From Topomyia yanbarensis (taxonomy: Eukaryota; Arthropoda; Insecta; Diptera; Culicidae): 64,000 bases of DNA. A model generated the notes under the pieces. It did not search any database, was not told where the DNA came from, and saw only the letters and a program-made list of their open reading frames with translations. Each line of letters opens with the position of its first letter. The stretch's first letter is position 1. Both the position numbers and the translations under genes were made by a program. Below, piece by piece: positions 23,862-34,200 of the stretch. Location: NCBI RefSeq assembly GCF_030247195.1, contig NC_080672.1, positions 82,210,113-82,274,112 on the forward strand. The letters are read 5' to 3'.

Positions 23862-23950
23862 TAAATACTCGACACGTCAATCGTTTGTTCACCATTTAGC
23901 GTCATTCCAATCGAGCACGAGACCTGTCAATGTCATTCCAGTTGAGCAGA
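23862..23950 (+). repeat. Partial copy of the 25431-25670 foldback
   Basis: TACTCGACACGTCAATCGTT, then ATTCCAATCGAGCACGAGAC, closely match the left arm at 25448-25530. Only one arm is present. Confidence 0.75.
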
Positions 23951-24268
23951 AGACTTGTCAAAAGATGCAATCTGATGAATGAATTTTGGAAAGTATTCTG
24001 ATAATGAGTTAAAATATTTTGAATATATTTCTGAATCGAATCTCGAAGGCAAGGTAAAACATATAACTTTTATCATTACGGTGCCTACTAAAAGTTGCTT
24101 CAACCATTGCAGCTATCCACAATGTTGTAATTTTCTGATAAACCACAGAACCGGACCCATTCCCCACGAAGATCTTAGTTTACCGGGAAGTGAAAAAACC
24201 AATATTTTTAAAACCGACACTTCATGATGAAAAAATTATCGACGTTGCAACTCTGCGGTAACTGTAGT

Positions 24269-24481
24269 ATTCTGGTTGCAGTTGAACATTAGAAAAACCA
24301 ACCAGCGACAACCGTATTTTCTCTGGTTCTAAACAATGGAATCACGTCGGAAGTAGTGCGCTGTATTCGTACAATGATGCGCTATACAGCGCACTACTTC
24401 CGACATCATAAATTAACACTAAACTAGAGAAAAACCGATAGTCGCTGGTTGGATATTCCAGTTTTCAACTGCAATCAGAAT
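24269..24481. mobile_element. 213-bp foldback MITE
   Basis: ATTCTGGTTGCAGTTGAA at the left is inverse to TTCAACTGCAATCAGAAT at the right, with further paired blocks: AACCAACCAGCGAC with GTCGCTGGTTGG, and GTCGGAAGTAGTGCGCTGTA with TACAGCGCACTACTTCCGAC. The loop is about 20 bp. Non-coding. Confidence 0.88.
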
Positions 24482-24589
24482 ATATGAGTCAACTGAAGTT
24501 AACGCTGTGACAGTGGTGCTAGTTTGTAGAAAATAATGTTGCCAAACCATTCTATTTAGTTGGGATAAGATGGCGAGTCTTTATTCAGT

Positions 24590-25090
24590 ATAGGGATCTT
24601 TAGGGGTGTGCGGGTTAAGGCATATTCTGATGTAGATTAGTACCGTGAGTTAATATCTCAGTCCTTTTTCAATTTTTTGGCCCAAAACTATTGAAAAAAA
24701 CATTTTTTAGTTTGTTTCCTTTTAGGACAATAACACATCCAAACCCATGAGACTTGCACGACTCTATAGGTTGCCTTAGCAAATCTACCATAGTTTGCAG
24801 ATTAAACTTGGGATGGCAGGCTGCTAGCGGATTGACCAAGTACCAGATCATGCTGTGTGGGGTGCTGTCCCGGTTAACAATGAGGAGAACGAGATATTAG
24901 CAGATACGTCATTTAGTAGGACAACTGTCAGTTTGCTGGTTGAATTTAATTTGTTTTTTTTTTTAATTTAAAAATCATAAAATAATAATTAAGGCTTAAG
25001 AATGATATGAGTGTACTCGTAAGGTCACCCGCTACCAATACATATGAAAAACTGGCACAATTTTTTTCCAAATTAAAGATCCCTATTGCG
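24590..25090. repeat. Possible element bounded by inverted ATAGGGATCTTTA
   Basis: ATAGGGATCTTTA at about 24592 is inverted (TAAAGATCCCTAT) at about 25074-25086, enclosing about 490 bp. GATGGCGAGTCTTTAT just outside (24569) is shared with the right arm of the 25431-25670 foldback. The inverted ends are short, so the call is tentative. Confidence 0.35.
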
Positions 25091-25430
25091 AATTTTACCC
25101 CTAGATAGACTCACAGTAAAATAATTTTGTCACACGAAAATATGCTCGCACCGCATCTGCCGTAGATTGGTTGTTGCGATGACTAACAAAAACAACACTG
25201 AACGCACTCTCTAGGATTGTATAAGCTGGTTCGGTTTGTTTATTTGCTGTCTCCCGTGCAGTTTGTTGTGAGGATATTTATTTAGCTGCTTCAAAGATTT
25301 GCACGAATGTCTATCTACAAACGAAACGGACAATAATTCAGCGTCTTTAATTTGCATGTCTCGTCTCAGCGTTTCACTACTGGCCTGCAGATGGCGAAGT
25401 GAGTGCGTAATCGTAATCATAATTGATAAC

Positions 25431-25670
25431 GACGCTGAATCCCTCTGGATAAGGACTCGACACGTCAATCGTTTGTTTACCATTTATCTGTCAGTGTCAT
25501 TCCGATCGAGCACGAGACCTGTCAATGGCCCTCGTTCCAGAAGGATTCGAAGCGGTTTTCTTCGGATTGAGGGCTTTTGGCAGGTCTCGTGCTCGATTGG
25601 AATGACACTACTGATAAATAATAAGAATAAGATAGAGATGGCGAGTCTTTATCCAGAGGGATTCAGCGTC
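25431..25670. mobile_element. 240-bp foldback MITE (GACGCTGAATCC ends)
   Basis: GACGCTGAATCCCTCTGGAT at the left is inverse to ATCCAGAGGGATTCAGCGTC at the right. GTCATTCCGATCGAGCACGA pairs with TCGTGCTCGATTGGAATGAC. ATTCAGCGTCTTTAAT also appears in direct orientation at 25335, so a second end lies about 90 bp to the left. A one-armed copy is at 23862-23950. Confidence 0.85.
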
Positions 25671-26480
25671 TTTAATAATTTACATTTTGCTGCAAAGCTC
25701 AATTACCTGCTGCGACATATAATAGCGTAAACAAGATAAGGTGGATGATTGTGTATTTTTCATATCTATGCTAAGTAATTTGCTACGATTTTTTGACGTC
25801 ATTCCTTAAATAAGCATCATAGTGAATAACGGGCTCAGAGCCGAAGAAAAACGTTTTGGAAGTTAATAATAAGTTTTTTTCTAGATACACTCAAGTTAAA
25901 CATAAGAAATCTTCAAAAGTGTGAATACTGCACGTCTAGGTTAGGGTTCATAACCGTCCGATTTAATAATATTTAAACAACCCATCGAAGCGCAACGAGT
26001 ATAAATTCACTTTTGACAACAATTAGCTCTCATTTCGAGCATACACAACTTTCTGCGAGGTGGTTTTATACCGGTTCTGAAAGAAAAATTTTAAAATACA
26101 CTATAGTATTCCTCGTTTGCAGAAAAAAGTCATCTTGAAGGTACTTAATTTTCTTCCACATTACTTTCGGTTTTACATACAAATATTGTCAGCTTACTTA
26201 AAAAATGCAAAAATTACATAAACTTTTGATAGTTTTCTACCAATTTGACAGTTCATACGCAAAACATCCACCTCAGCCATGTAGCGCTCCCTATATCTAT
26301 TTTCTGCGTGAATATGCCAATCAGGTCGCAGTCGAGATGTCATGACAGGTATCCACATTTTTTCTGTGTGCGTTCGGCCAAAAGATATTATAGCTGCTAG
26401 GAGCAAAGCGTCTCCATGTACTCATGGACTGAACCATGGGGTCTCGCTATAGTATATTGTAGAGTCCAGGCCCCTGGAAG
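25671..26480. other. Intergenic, no gene seen
   Basis: A+T-rich; no supported frame or repeat. Confidence 0.3.
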
Positions 26481-26489
26481 TAAACGAAA

Positions 26490-26605
26490 ATATTCGGACG
26501 ACCATCCTGATTCTTTGGCGCACGATAAAAAGAGAGAAACGGCCGAGCTTCACCTCGGATCTTCCGATTCGAACACTTAGGGACACTTTTTATCTCGAAA
26601 CTAAT
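26490..26605 (-). repeat. Dispersed repeat, second copy at 55797-55915
   Basis: The reverse complement matches 55797-55915 through AGTTTCGAGATAAAA, GTGTCCCTAAGT, AATCGGAAGATCCGAGGTGA and ATCGTGCGCCAAAGA. It is non-coding; its full extent and ends are unclear. Confidence 0.7.
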
Positions 26606-26788
26606 AATTATGACCGAACCGAAACGAAACTTATATCAACAGAAAAGCCGCCTACGTCATCTGTTTATGATTTTCTTTTTCATGCTCCTGTTTTATCTGC
26701 TTCATCGAAGGGAAACGACAACCTCATTCATGCATAGAAAACAATGTGCCCACCTGTATCCGTCTTGAGCGCGTGATGGCTTGCCAAC

Positions 26789-27424
26789 ACGCTCATTGAT
26801 AACAACTCAAATTTGAGTTGCCAGCCACTCAATTTCATAAAAAATGCACGTAGTAAAAAATTGAGTTTTCCTAGTTTATTCAGTTTTGAGTTTGGGACAT
26901 AAATGTCAAATTTGAGTACATTTTACTCAAAAGGCAAATTCGGAAAATAATCATTCCGCATTTTTAATAAAGCTGCAAAAATATGAATTGGTATTTCAAA
27001 TGTAGTTTACCTGATCCTCCAGTCCGTTGTCCAGGCGTTTACGATGTCCGGAAATTTAATCTGAGGATCTTTTTCTGCATCTATTTCATGCCGATCGGCA
27101 TCTTGTGGAAACTGCAGAAACTAAAGAAACATAACTGAGAGTTAGAATTGAAAACAAGCGAAACTCAATCAAACTTCCCGTCCTTCTAGTTTTATGAACA
27201 ATCAGTGTCTTAAATTGCAAACTCTTTTTTAGTTTAAGTCGACGCCTGATTCCACACACTTTTTTGAGAGTAAGTAGTTTTTTCACTCAGATGTTTGAAC
27301 ATTTAATGATTACTCCAGGGATGAGTTAGTTCTACTCAAATTAAAACTCATTTTTTGACATATTGCTATTACTTTTGAAATTGAGTGCTCTGAACTCAAA
27401 TTTTGAGTAGTTTTGAATGAGCGT
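26789..27424. mobile_element. MITE family M2 copy 2, with an exon-like interior
   Basis: ACGCTCATT.GATAACAACTCAAA at the left is inverse to TTTGAGTAGTTTTGAATGAGCGT at the right, matching 11612-12410 at both ends. On the - strand the interior (about 27111-27013) has a polypyrimidine/AG acceptor (CTTTAGTTTCTGCAG), 98 nt open in one frame (including KFPDIVNAWTTDWRI), and a GTAAAC donor. This looks like a captured or ancestral exon; its source is unknown. Confidence 0.65.
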
Positions 27425-27489
27425 GAATGACCTCAAGAGTGACGCAACACATTATGTTTATAAAAACACAAGTGTTGATATCGGAAGAC

Positions 27490-28061
27490 CTTAAAGTGCT
27501 TTCTATAAAAAAAAGGATTGCGCATGCAAAATTAGCCGGCAGGCATTCCAAAAATCGAACGGAAGATTTCATTCACTACCAAAGGAAATCAAACGGCGTA
27601 CAAGTGGTTACGTTTTTGCGGTTTCGCGAAGGATCCGAAGGTGTCCATTTACATTTACTCCTGTCGTTTTGATCCGGATGCTTTTGCGAACAAAGCTGAG
27701 CTAGAAAACTCTCTTCTGCCATCCAAGTCTAACTGTCGATTAAAAAATGACGGTAAATTCATTTCTACGCTAAATTCGTCCGTTTTTCAATGTGATTTGT
27801 TTCATTTTAGCTATTCCCAGCATTCGCACTCTTCCAGTTCCGGAAACTGATATGTGTCATCGTGCACTTCAAGCCTTGAAGAAAAAGCGGTCTGTAATTG
27901 TAAATGATCCACTGAGATCCTTCGATGATCAGTGTAACTCCCGTTCCGTCATCGATACCAGCACATTGATCGTCGGTTCGGTACAAATTCCTATTGCGGA
28001 AAATTCAAAAGAATGTTCGGAGATGTCACAATTTGCCAACATTATCATTTCTACATTCTGA
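27490..28061 (+). pseudogene. Decayed two-exon THAP-like gene
   Basis: The exon at about 27509-27751 reads, with one frameshift near 27598, as FHSLPKEIKRR then KWLRFCGFAKDPKV, YSCRFDPDAF and CRLKND. A donor (GACG|GTAAAT) at 27752 and an acceptor (CATTTTAG) ending at 27811 join in phase to give LKND-AIPSIRTLPVPETD. The order of F-P, W, C-x-F-P-D-x-F and a terminal A-I-P-S matches a THAP domain. In THAP the usual ligand motif is C-S-x-H-F; here the His is missing (SCRF). The second exon continues HRALQALKKKRS and ends at TGA 28059-28061, about 85 residues on, with no transposase domain. The first Cys pair is uncertain (DCAC..). It sits about 770 bp upstream of PDHA on the same strand. Confidence 0.6.
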
Positions 28062-28827
28062 AATATTAACGCATCATCATCGGGACACAACACTTCACAA
28101 TTATTGATAACTCACCAAGCGACGAGTGCCAACGATATTTTCTTCCAACAATTCTAAAAGCACGTGTACAGGCTCGCCACTTTGCGCCACGGCGCTTCCT
28201 TCGCGCCCATTCCGAATTTCGAACATCACTGTGCTGCCCACTGCTAATCACGCATACAAAAACAAATCCTTTCTGACAGTTCTCTTTGTTCATCAACTTC
28301 GCAATTCGTATGCGGTTGCGTATCGAAACCAAAGAGAATAGTGAAAGAGACGCAGAGTGAAAATCAGTCAAAACGGCAACACTCCCTTTACGATGATTTC
28401 AACACTAGAATTTGGCAACCGTTTCCAAAGGCAGCACTTTAAATGACTCCTATTATATTTTGAAAACAAACCTTTTGTCGATCGTTGAATTTGTATATCA
28501 AACGATGTGCATTTCGAAACAAAGAGATGAAATAATTCTAAAACTTGTTTTTACTCATACATAGACTCTAGAATGCATCTTACAATCACGATTGCACTAA
28601 ATTCTGACGAAAATTTAAATTTTTTTTTGATAGATTTACAATACTTATCTCCTCCAACTCAGGCATGAGTAATGTTTATTTACATTGCACAATTGGTCTG
28701 CTCAATAAGGTATTTTTGGCTTCACACTATTCGTCTCTTTTCCTATTCTCTTTGATCGAAACGAGCAAAATAGAGTGTATACTGTTTTCTTTGCATTTTC
28801 CAGTTCCAAACTCCAACTCCTTCGAAG
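28062..28827 (+). promoter_or_regulatory. PDHA upstream region and probable 5' UTR
   Basis: No gene is supported here. The A of the PDHA ATG is preceded at 28789-28805 by TTCTTTGCATTTTCCAG, a good acceptor, so the first coding exon may begin at 28806 with an untranslated exon further upstream. The promoter itself could not be placed. The frame 28066-28371 (-) has no domain. Confidence 0.4.
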
Positions 28828-28881
28828 ATGCTCTCCAACGCAGCAAAATCCGTCGTCCAGCGGGGATTGTTTGGAAATTTG
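28828..28881 (+). CDS. Pdha: PDHA coding exon 1
   Basis: 18 codons ([18 protein letters not shown]) rich in basic and hydroxylated residues, typical of a matrix-targeting start. The donor is TTTG|GTAAGT. The ATG follows GAAG, and no upstream in-frame ATG continues into the protein. Confidence 0.9.
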
Positions 28882-30663
28882 GTAAGTACAGCTAAGTTGC
28901 CACAGTGTCAGGCTAGAATTTTCTATCTACTTTTTGCCCTTTTCCGGTGATGGTTGACACAATGACCTTTCCCGGTTCGGAATGTACTTTTTTCACGCGC
29001 ATAAAGTCTGCGTAAAAGTGATTGCATAACGATAAAATTGTTTCTATACGACTGATCATCTACCCGATAAAGAGTACATAGTTTTGACCGAGAATCAACC
29101 AACTGGTCGAAGGAAGGTCACGAGTCTGTGTGTAAACATGGGACTATCCAAGTGGGCACTACGAGCAGGGACCGGTGCCAAAACTGAGTCGGTATCGAAA
29201 TCGACTGGTGATACTTGGAAGGTGGTTTGATTAGATTTTGCTTTTTGTGTTTTCGTATTCACGTATTGTTTTTGTGGGCGGAGTGCCCTTCAGTATTACA
29301 AAGTACCGTTATGTTAGTGAATTGACATGCAAATCCACTACCATCGCTGCCAATACTGATTGATTATGTGACAGGCTTCTGTTTGTACCAAAAAGAATCA
29401 CGAAAAGTGCTATTTTCATAGACGTTTGTTTATATTTTCAGAAAGTAATCACAGCTCAACCAAACAAAAACGGATATGCTACGGAAGCGACGTTCGAGAC
29501 GAAGGTAAGTATCGTAATCGCTTAGTGTCAGGTCTATTAAATTAAAATTACAAATATTGTCTAATATGACCCTCCTCTTGTAGGATTTCAAGTTGCACAA
29601 CCTGGAACAAGGTCCGGCCACAACGGTCACAGTAACGAAGGAAGATGCCGTAAAGTACTACGGCAAGATGTACGCCATTCGGCGAATGGAAACCGCCGCT
29701 GGTAATCTGTACAAGGAAAAAATCATTCGAGGCTTCTGCCATCTATACTCGGGACAGGAAGCTTGCGCGGTTGGCATGCATGCCGCTATGCGTCCAGAAG
29801 ACTCCTGTATTACTGCCTACCGGTGTCACGGATGGACCTACCTGATGGGGGTACCCATTTCGGGAGTACTGGCCGAACTGACGGGAAGGCAGAGTGGTAG
29901 TGCCCGCGGTAAGGGCGGTAGTATGCATATGTATGCCCGTAATTTCTACGGCGGGAATGGCATTGTTGGGGCGCAAGTTCCGCTGGGAGTCGGTATTGCT
30001 TTTGCTGCCAAATACAACGAGACAAAGGGAGTTTGCATTGCTGCCTATGGCGATGGAGCCGCTAACCAAGGACAACTGTTTGAGGTATATAACATGGCTA
30101 AACTGTGGAAAGCACCATGCATTTTTGTTTGCGAAAATAATGGTTACGGAATGGGAACTAGTGCGGAGCGTGCTTCTGCCAATGTGAACTATTACACACG
30201 GGGTGATACGGTTCCCGGAATTTGGGTCGACGGCATGGATGTGTTGGCCGTGAGAGAAGCTACTCGGTTTGCTATTGAACACTGCAACAGTGGAAAAGGG
30301 CCAATCCTGCTGGAAACAGCCACGTACCGCTACTCTGGTCATTCCATGTCCGATCCAGGAACAAGCTATCGTTCCCGAGATGAAATCGCCGAAGTCCGTC
30401 AAACTAGAGATCCGATCACTTCTATGAGAGAGAAAATTATCACCAATCAGCTGGCTACAACTGAGGAACTGAAGGAGGTCGAATCCAAAATTCGAGGAGA
30501 AGTTGAAGCGGCCACAAAGTTAGCCAAGGCGGACAAGGAAATTCCTGTTGAGGAACTGTGCGCCGACATCTACTGCAAACCGGATAACACTACTGCCATT
30601 CGGAACGTAATGCCCCATCTGGAGTTGGAACACAGACGGCTGGGAAAAGCAGTCAACCTGTGA
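28828..30663 (+). CDS. Pdha: Pyruvate dehydrogenase E1 subunit alpha, mitochondrial
   Basis: It encodes the alpha subunit of the E1 component, which with E1-beta decarboxylates pyruvate using thiamine diphosphate in the mitochondrial matrix and passes acetyl to E2. Joining 28828-28881, 29442-29504 and 29584-30663 gives 398 aa, the usual length. The basic N-terminus [18 protein letters not shown] fits a mitochondrial presequence. The ThDP/Mg motif starts at G195 (GDGAANQGQ) and ends with the ENN..GMGTS segment. Regulatory serines are at 232 (GMGTS), 293 and 300 ([15 protein letters not shown]), so control by PDH kinase and phosphatase is expected. All introns are phase 0 with GT-AG ends. It converges with FAR at the 3' end. 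No frameshift or lost catalytic residue was seen. Confidence 0.97.
29138..29224 (+). other. Possible alternative PDHA first exon inside intron 1
   Basis: An ATG at 29138 opens [20 protein letters not shown] and stays open to a stop about 30 codons on. A potential donor (GAAG|GTGGTT) lies in the same phase as exon 1, so splicing to 29442 would keep the frame and substitute a different basic N-terminus. The donor is weak. There is no transcript evidence here. Confidence 0.25.
29442..29504 (+). CDS. Pdha: PDHA coding exon 2
   Basis: 21 codons, beginning [20 protein letters not shown], between a TATTTTCAG acceptor and a GTAAGT donor. It bridges the presequence and the mature enzyme. Confidence 0.9.
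29584..30663 (+). CDS. Pdha: PDHA coding exon 3 (catalytic body)
   Basis: Follows the CTCTTGTAG acceptor and starts [11 protein letters not shown]. It carries the whole ThDP fold and the phosphorylation loop to the TGA at 30661-30663. The antisense frame 29743-30402 is a shadow. Confidence 0.97.
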   Translation, partial: DFKLHNLEQGPATTVTVTKEDAVKYYGKMYAIRRMETAAGNLYKEKIIRGFCHLYSGQEACAVGMHAAMRPEDSCITAYRCHGWTYLMGVPISGVLAELTGRQSGSARGKGGSMHMYARNFYGGNGIVGAQVPLGVGIAFAAKYNETKGVCIAAYGDGAANQGQLFEVYNMAKLWKAPCIFVCENNGYGMGTSAERASANVNYYTRGDTVPGIWVDGMDVLAVREATRFAIEHCNSGKGPILLETATYRYSGHSMSDPGTSYRSRDEIAEVRQTRDPITSMREKIITNQLATTEELKEVESKIRGEVEAATKLAKADKEIPVEELCADIYCKPDNTTAIRNVMPHLELEHRRLGKAVNL

Positions 30664-30947
30664 GAAGCTTATACTGCCAACACAGATCAGATATCAGCAG
30701 GTACTGTGAAAACTTAAAATCTCATTACTGTGAATTGGGGATGCAACCAAGTCAAAAGGTTATTTATTCAATTAAGAGCAAAAAATGAAATGAGAAACAC
30801 CACATCCAACAACAAAGAAACATTCTTCGAAGCAACGCACGACGGGTTCTATTATCGGGCATTTAATTTGTGTATTTATCTTGTTATCCATCCCCCCAGT
30901 ATACAGCAGATCGATCATTTCATCCAAGGACTGTTTGTTCACTAATC

Positions 30948-30953
30948 AATAAA
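30948..30953 (+). promoter_or_regulatory. PDHA poly(A) signal
   Basis: AATAAA 285 bp after the PDHA stop codon, the first canonical hexamer downstream on the + strand. Confidence 0.75.
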
Positions 30954-30991
30954 CCGATGTTTAAAATAGTGTCACCACAAAAGGCGTTTTC

Positions 30992-30997
30992 TTTATT
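30992..30997 (-). promoter_or_regulatory. FAR poly(A) signal
   Basis: AATAAA on the - strand only 29 bp after the FAR stop codon. With typical cleavage 10-30 nt downstream, FAR ends near 30965-30982, overlapping the expected PDHA cleavage zone. Confidence 0.7.
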
Positions 30998-31025
30998 TCA
31001 CATTGCTCCCTTCCAAACACGAGTT

Positions 31026-31275
31026 TCATCGACTGAACCGCACCAATTGGGTTTCCAGATTCTGAAAGAATGAACTTTTCCAAAGTACGTACGCCGCCAG
31101 CAGGCCAAGGCCAATCTTCAGCAACCGGTCGATCACGATTAGCCGATGTACCTTGCGGATGGCCTGCGGTAGCGTCTCGTCCGGATCGTTCAACAGATAG
31201 CGCCGCACGCCCAGCCAGCAGTCGTAGTAGAACTGGTCGATCCGCTGCTCCGACAGGTGCCAGCTGAAGTTGTCT
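31026..31275 (-). CDS. FAR last coding exon
   Basis: The acceptor CCTTCCCCAG gives a split Val codon, then DNFSWHLSEQRIDQFYYDCW and onward to VRFSR and TGA at 31026-31028. It holds the C-terminal FAR_C motif and the terminal membrane segment. Confidence 0.92.
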
Positions 31276-34200
31276 CTGGGGAAGGTGAAAGAAAGAAGAA
31301 ACGGTAAACTGGTTTTCAGGTGGGATGCATGTTATATCTAATTATATACATTTCGTGAGCAATGACATTTGGGTTAATGATAAGCACGTGCGTACGCTAC
31401 AACTGCCATTTCGAATAAGGTCTGCGATTAAAACATGTTGATATACGTTTGTAGGGGTCTTCGTCATCACTCAAAAGTAAACGTTATGCCTATTGATTTT
31501 GCACATACATTTTTGCAATTAACGGAGGCATATAGACACTATTTGCTGGCACATAAACCTAATGTGTGTATTTACAAGAAATATTAATCTTACATTCACA
31601 TTTCATAACTATTAGGCACATAAAACCCCATTCTATAACAATATGCACATATAACTTATGTGTGTGCATACATAGTTTATACAGTTGACACATAGAAGGT
31701 ATGTGTGCGCGTGATAACAATAGCATTATTTTTCTTCATAATATGAATTATCATAATTATGAATTTTAAGCGGTTTGAAGCAAATAGAATTAACGTTCGG
31801 ATTTTTTTCAGTGATTGATTTTCAACGAACATCGATTTGAAAGTTTATGCAAGATTTTAAATAAAATTTTATTCAAGTCTAAATGTAAGCTGGGTTCCAG
31901 TAATAGTATGGAAAAAATATCGGCCGAAGATTGAAACTTAACTGCAGTTCAAGCTTAGTCCACAGGGGCAAGACGATAATCTGAAGCATATGGGTAAGTT
32001 GAGCAACATTTAACGAATAATCCAGACATGGACTGGGAATCAGATTCTGATTCTGAATATTGACTAAATTAGCAACTGATATTTCAAAATAACCGATATG
32101 ATTCTCTCTACTAGTTTATACTCAATACGATTCTACCCTCTAAGAACGGTTGGTTTCAAAATCGTCCAATGAAGGACGTTCGTTGGACCAATTTGGACAA
32201 CGTCCAAAAAACCGTTCAACGAACGTCCATCATTGGACCCGTGTTGAACGATTTTGAAACAATTTTTTGGACGTCTCAGTGGGTAGTAGCCTCCCTTTCA
32301 GAAGTCCAACACCTTCTCCACTGTCCGGTAATCTACACTGAAAAAAATCCAAACGTTAATTCTATTTGCCTCAAACCGCTTAATATTCATATGAAGAAGA
32401 AATGCTATTGTTATCACGCGCACACATACCTTCTATGTGTCGACTGTATTAACTATGTATGCGCACACATAAGTTATATGTGCATATTGTTATAGAATGG
32501 GGTTTTATGTGCCTAATAGTTATGAAATGTGAATGTAAGATTAATATTTCTTGTAAATACACACATTAGGTTTATGTGCCAGCAAATAGTGTCTATATGC
32601 CTCCGTTAATTGCAAAAATCTATGTGTAAAATCAATAGGCATAACGTTTACTTTTTTTTGAGTGTACTCGAATGATGTTGATATCGTCCTTGAGACCAAA
32701 AGGCATGCGGCATCTCGTGATGATGGTTCCATTATTTTCCACATTTAATCTTCGAAGTGCACCTTCAAGCGCTATGACTATGTTGAACCATACATTAGAG
32801 AGTGCATCGCTCTGCTTCAATCCAACTAACGTCACAAATACGTCGGATGCCTCTCCGATTATTTTAACGCATGACTCTGGTGCATCTAACGTCATACGAA
32901 CCAGCCTAATCAATTCTGTCGAGAAGCTCGAGCCTAATTAGCCAGTATATTTCGTTTTAATGAATCGCAATTGGGTCATTGTTTGATAAAATTCTATTTT
33001 CACGAACACACCTTCCATTGAAACACCTTGATTCCTATATTGTTGCTGGGATAACTGTCAAAAACGCTAACCCATGTTGCTAAATTCACTTTAAAGAAAG
33101 ACCGACAGTGTCAAACGATGGCGTGTTTACATTTTCTTTTAAAACGCATCGAAAAGAAAATTTTTAATTTAAAAAAAACACAGTAAATACCGTTATTTCT
33201 TCTAATGAAAGAGTTTCCATGAAGAAAATAAGTTTATACATCAAAAAATATATAGAAGGTAAATTTCCTGTTTAATCATTAAGAATTTGTTCTTTCGGTT
33301 TCAGTTTACTAAAATGAGATTCGAAGATTGAAATCTGGATAGAAAACAAGATAGGGGACTAAAGAGTGCAGGTGTTGATAGTCGAAGATTAACCAATGAT
33401 CCAAATTCTGGGTGAACATTTTTCCGTATCTAAAACAACCACTCTAACCCCAAAAATAATTGCAGTCCTCGATAATTCGCAATAGAATGGGAATGTTATT
33501 TCTCCGGATAAATAAAACAGCCGGAGAATGAGTGAATGAGTTTATCACGGTATCCTTTTTTCGCTCGCTGCTTTCCTGTCGCTATTCCAAAACACGAAAA
33601 AACAAGTCTATCATATTTCTTTGCCGCTTTTCTTTGTAATTAAGTGTATTTTTGAAGTTTTTATTGATTCCCACGAAATTAAAATTTATCACCTTCTCCG
33701 GTGAGAAGGAAAAAGTCAAATAAATTTTATCCGGAAAATCATTCTCACGCTATTCGTGGAGACGGAGAATTTTGCGACTCATCTTATCTCGGAAAAGTTG
33801 GACATCGGATAAGCTTCTTCTCGCGTGAGTGGAGAGAATTACAATGCCTGATAGTGAGGAAAAAAACACGTTAATACGCGGTAGTGGAAAATAGCGATAT
33901 TTTGAATATTTTTTGTGCCCGGCCCGTTTAAAAATCTGTGTCTGTATGTGATGCGGAAAACGTACAAACTTGGCTGAAAACAAGGTGTGGTAGCTTTTTT
34001 TTTGGTTTTTACGTGAGGCAAAAATTAAGCGCAAGGTAAAAAATTGAGAAATCTGTGCTTATCTGTGCATTGTAGAAGAAAGCTGTGGAAATCCGTGCAT
34101 TAAAACAGAAAACTGTGCAAATCTGTGCAGTTTTTGAAATCTATTCAGCATATTGAAAATCTATGAAACACAGATAAATCTGTGCACCTGGCAACCCTGA

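Noticed and set aside
29743..30402. 219-codon frame antisense to PDHA
   Set aside because: It lies wholly opposite the conserved PDHA exon 3 and shows no family resemblance; a codon-bias shadow.
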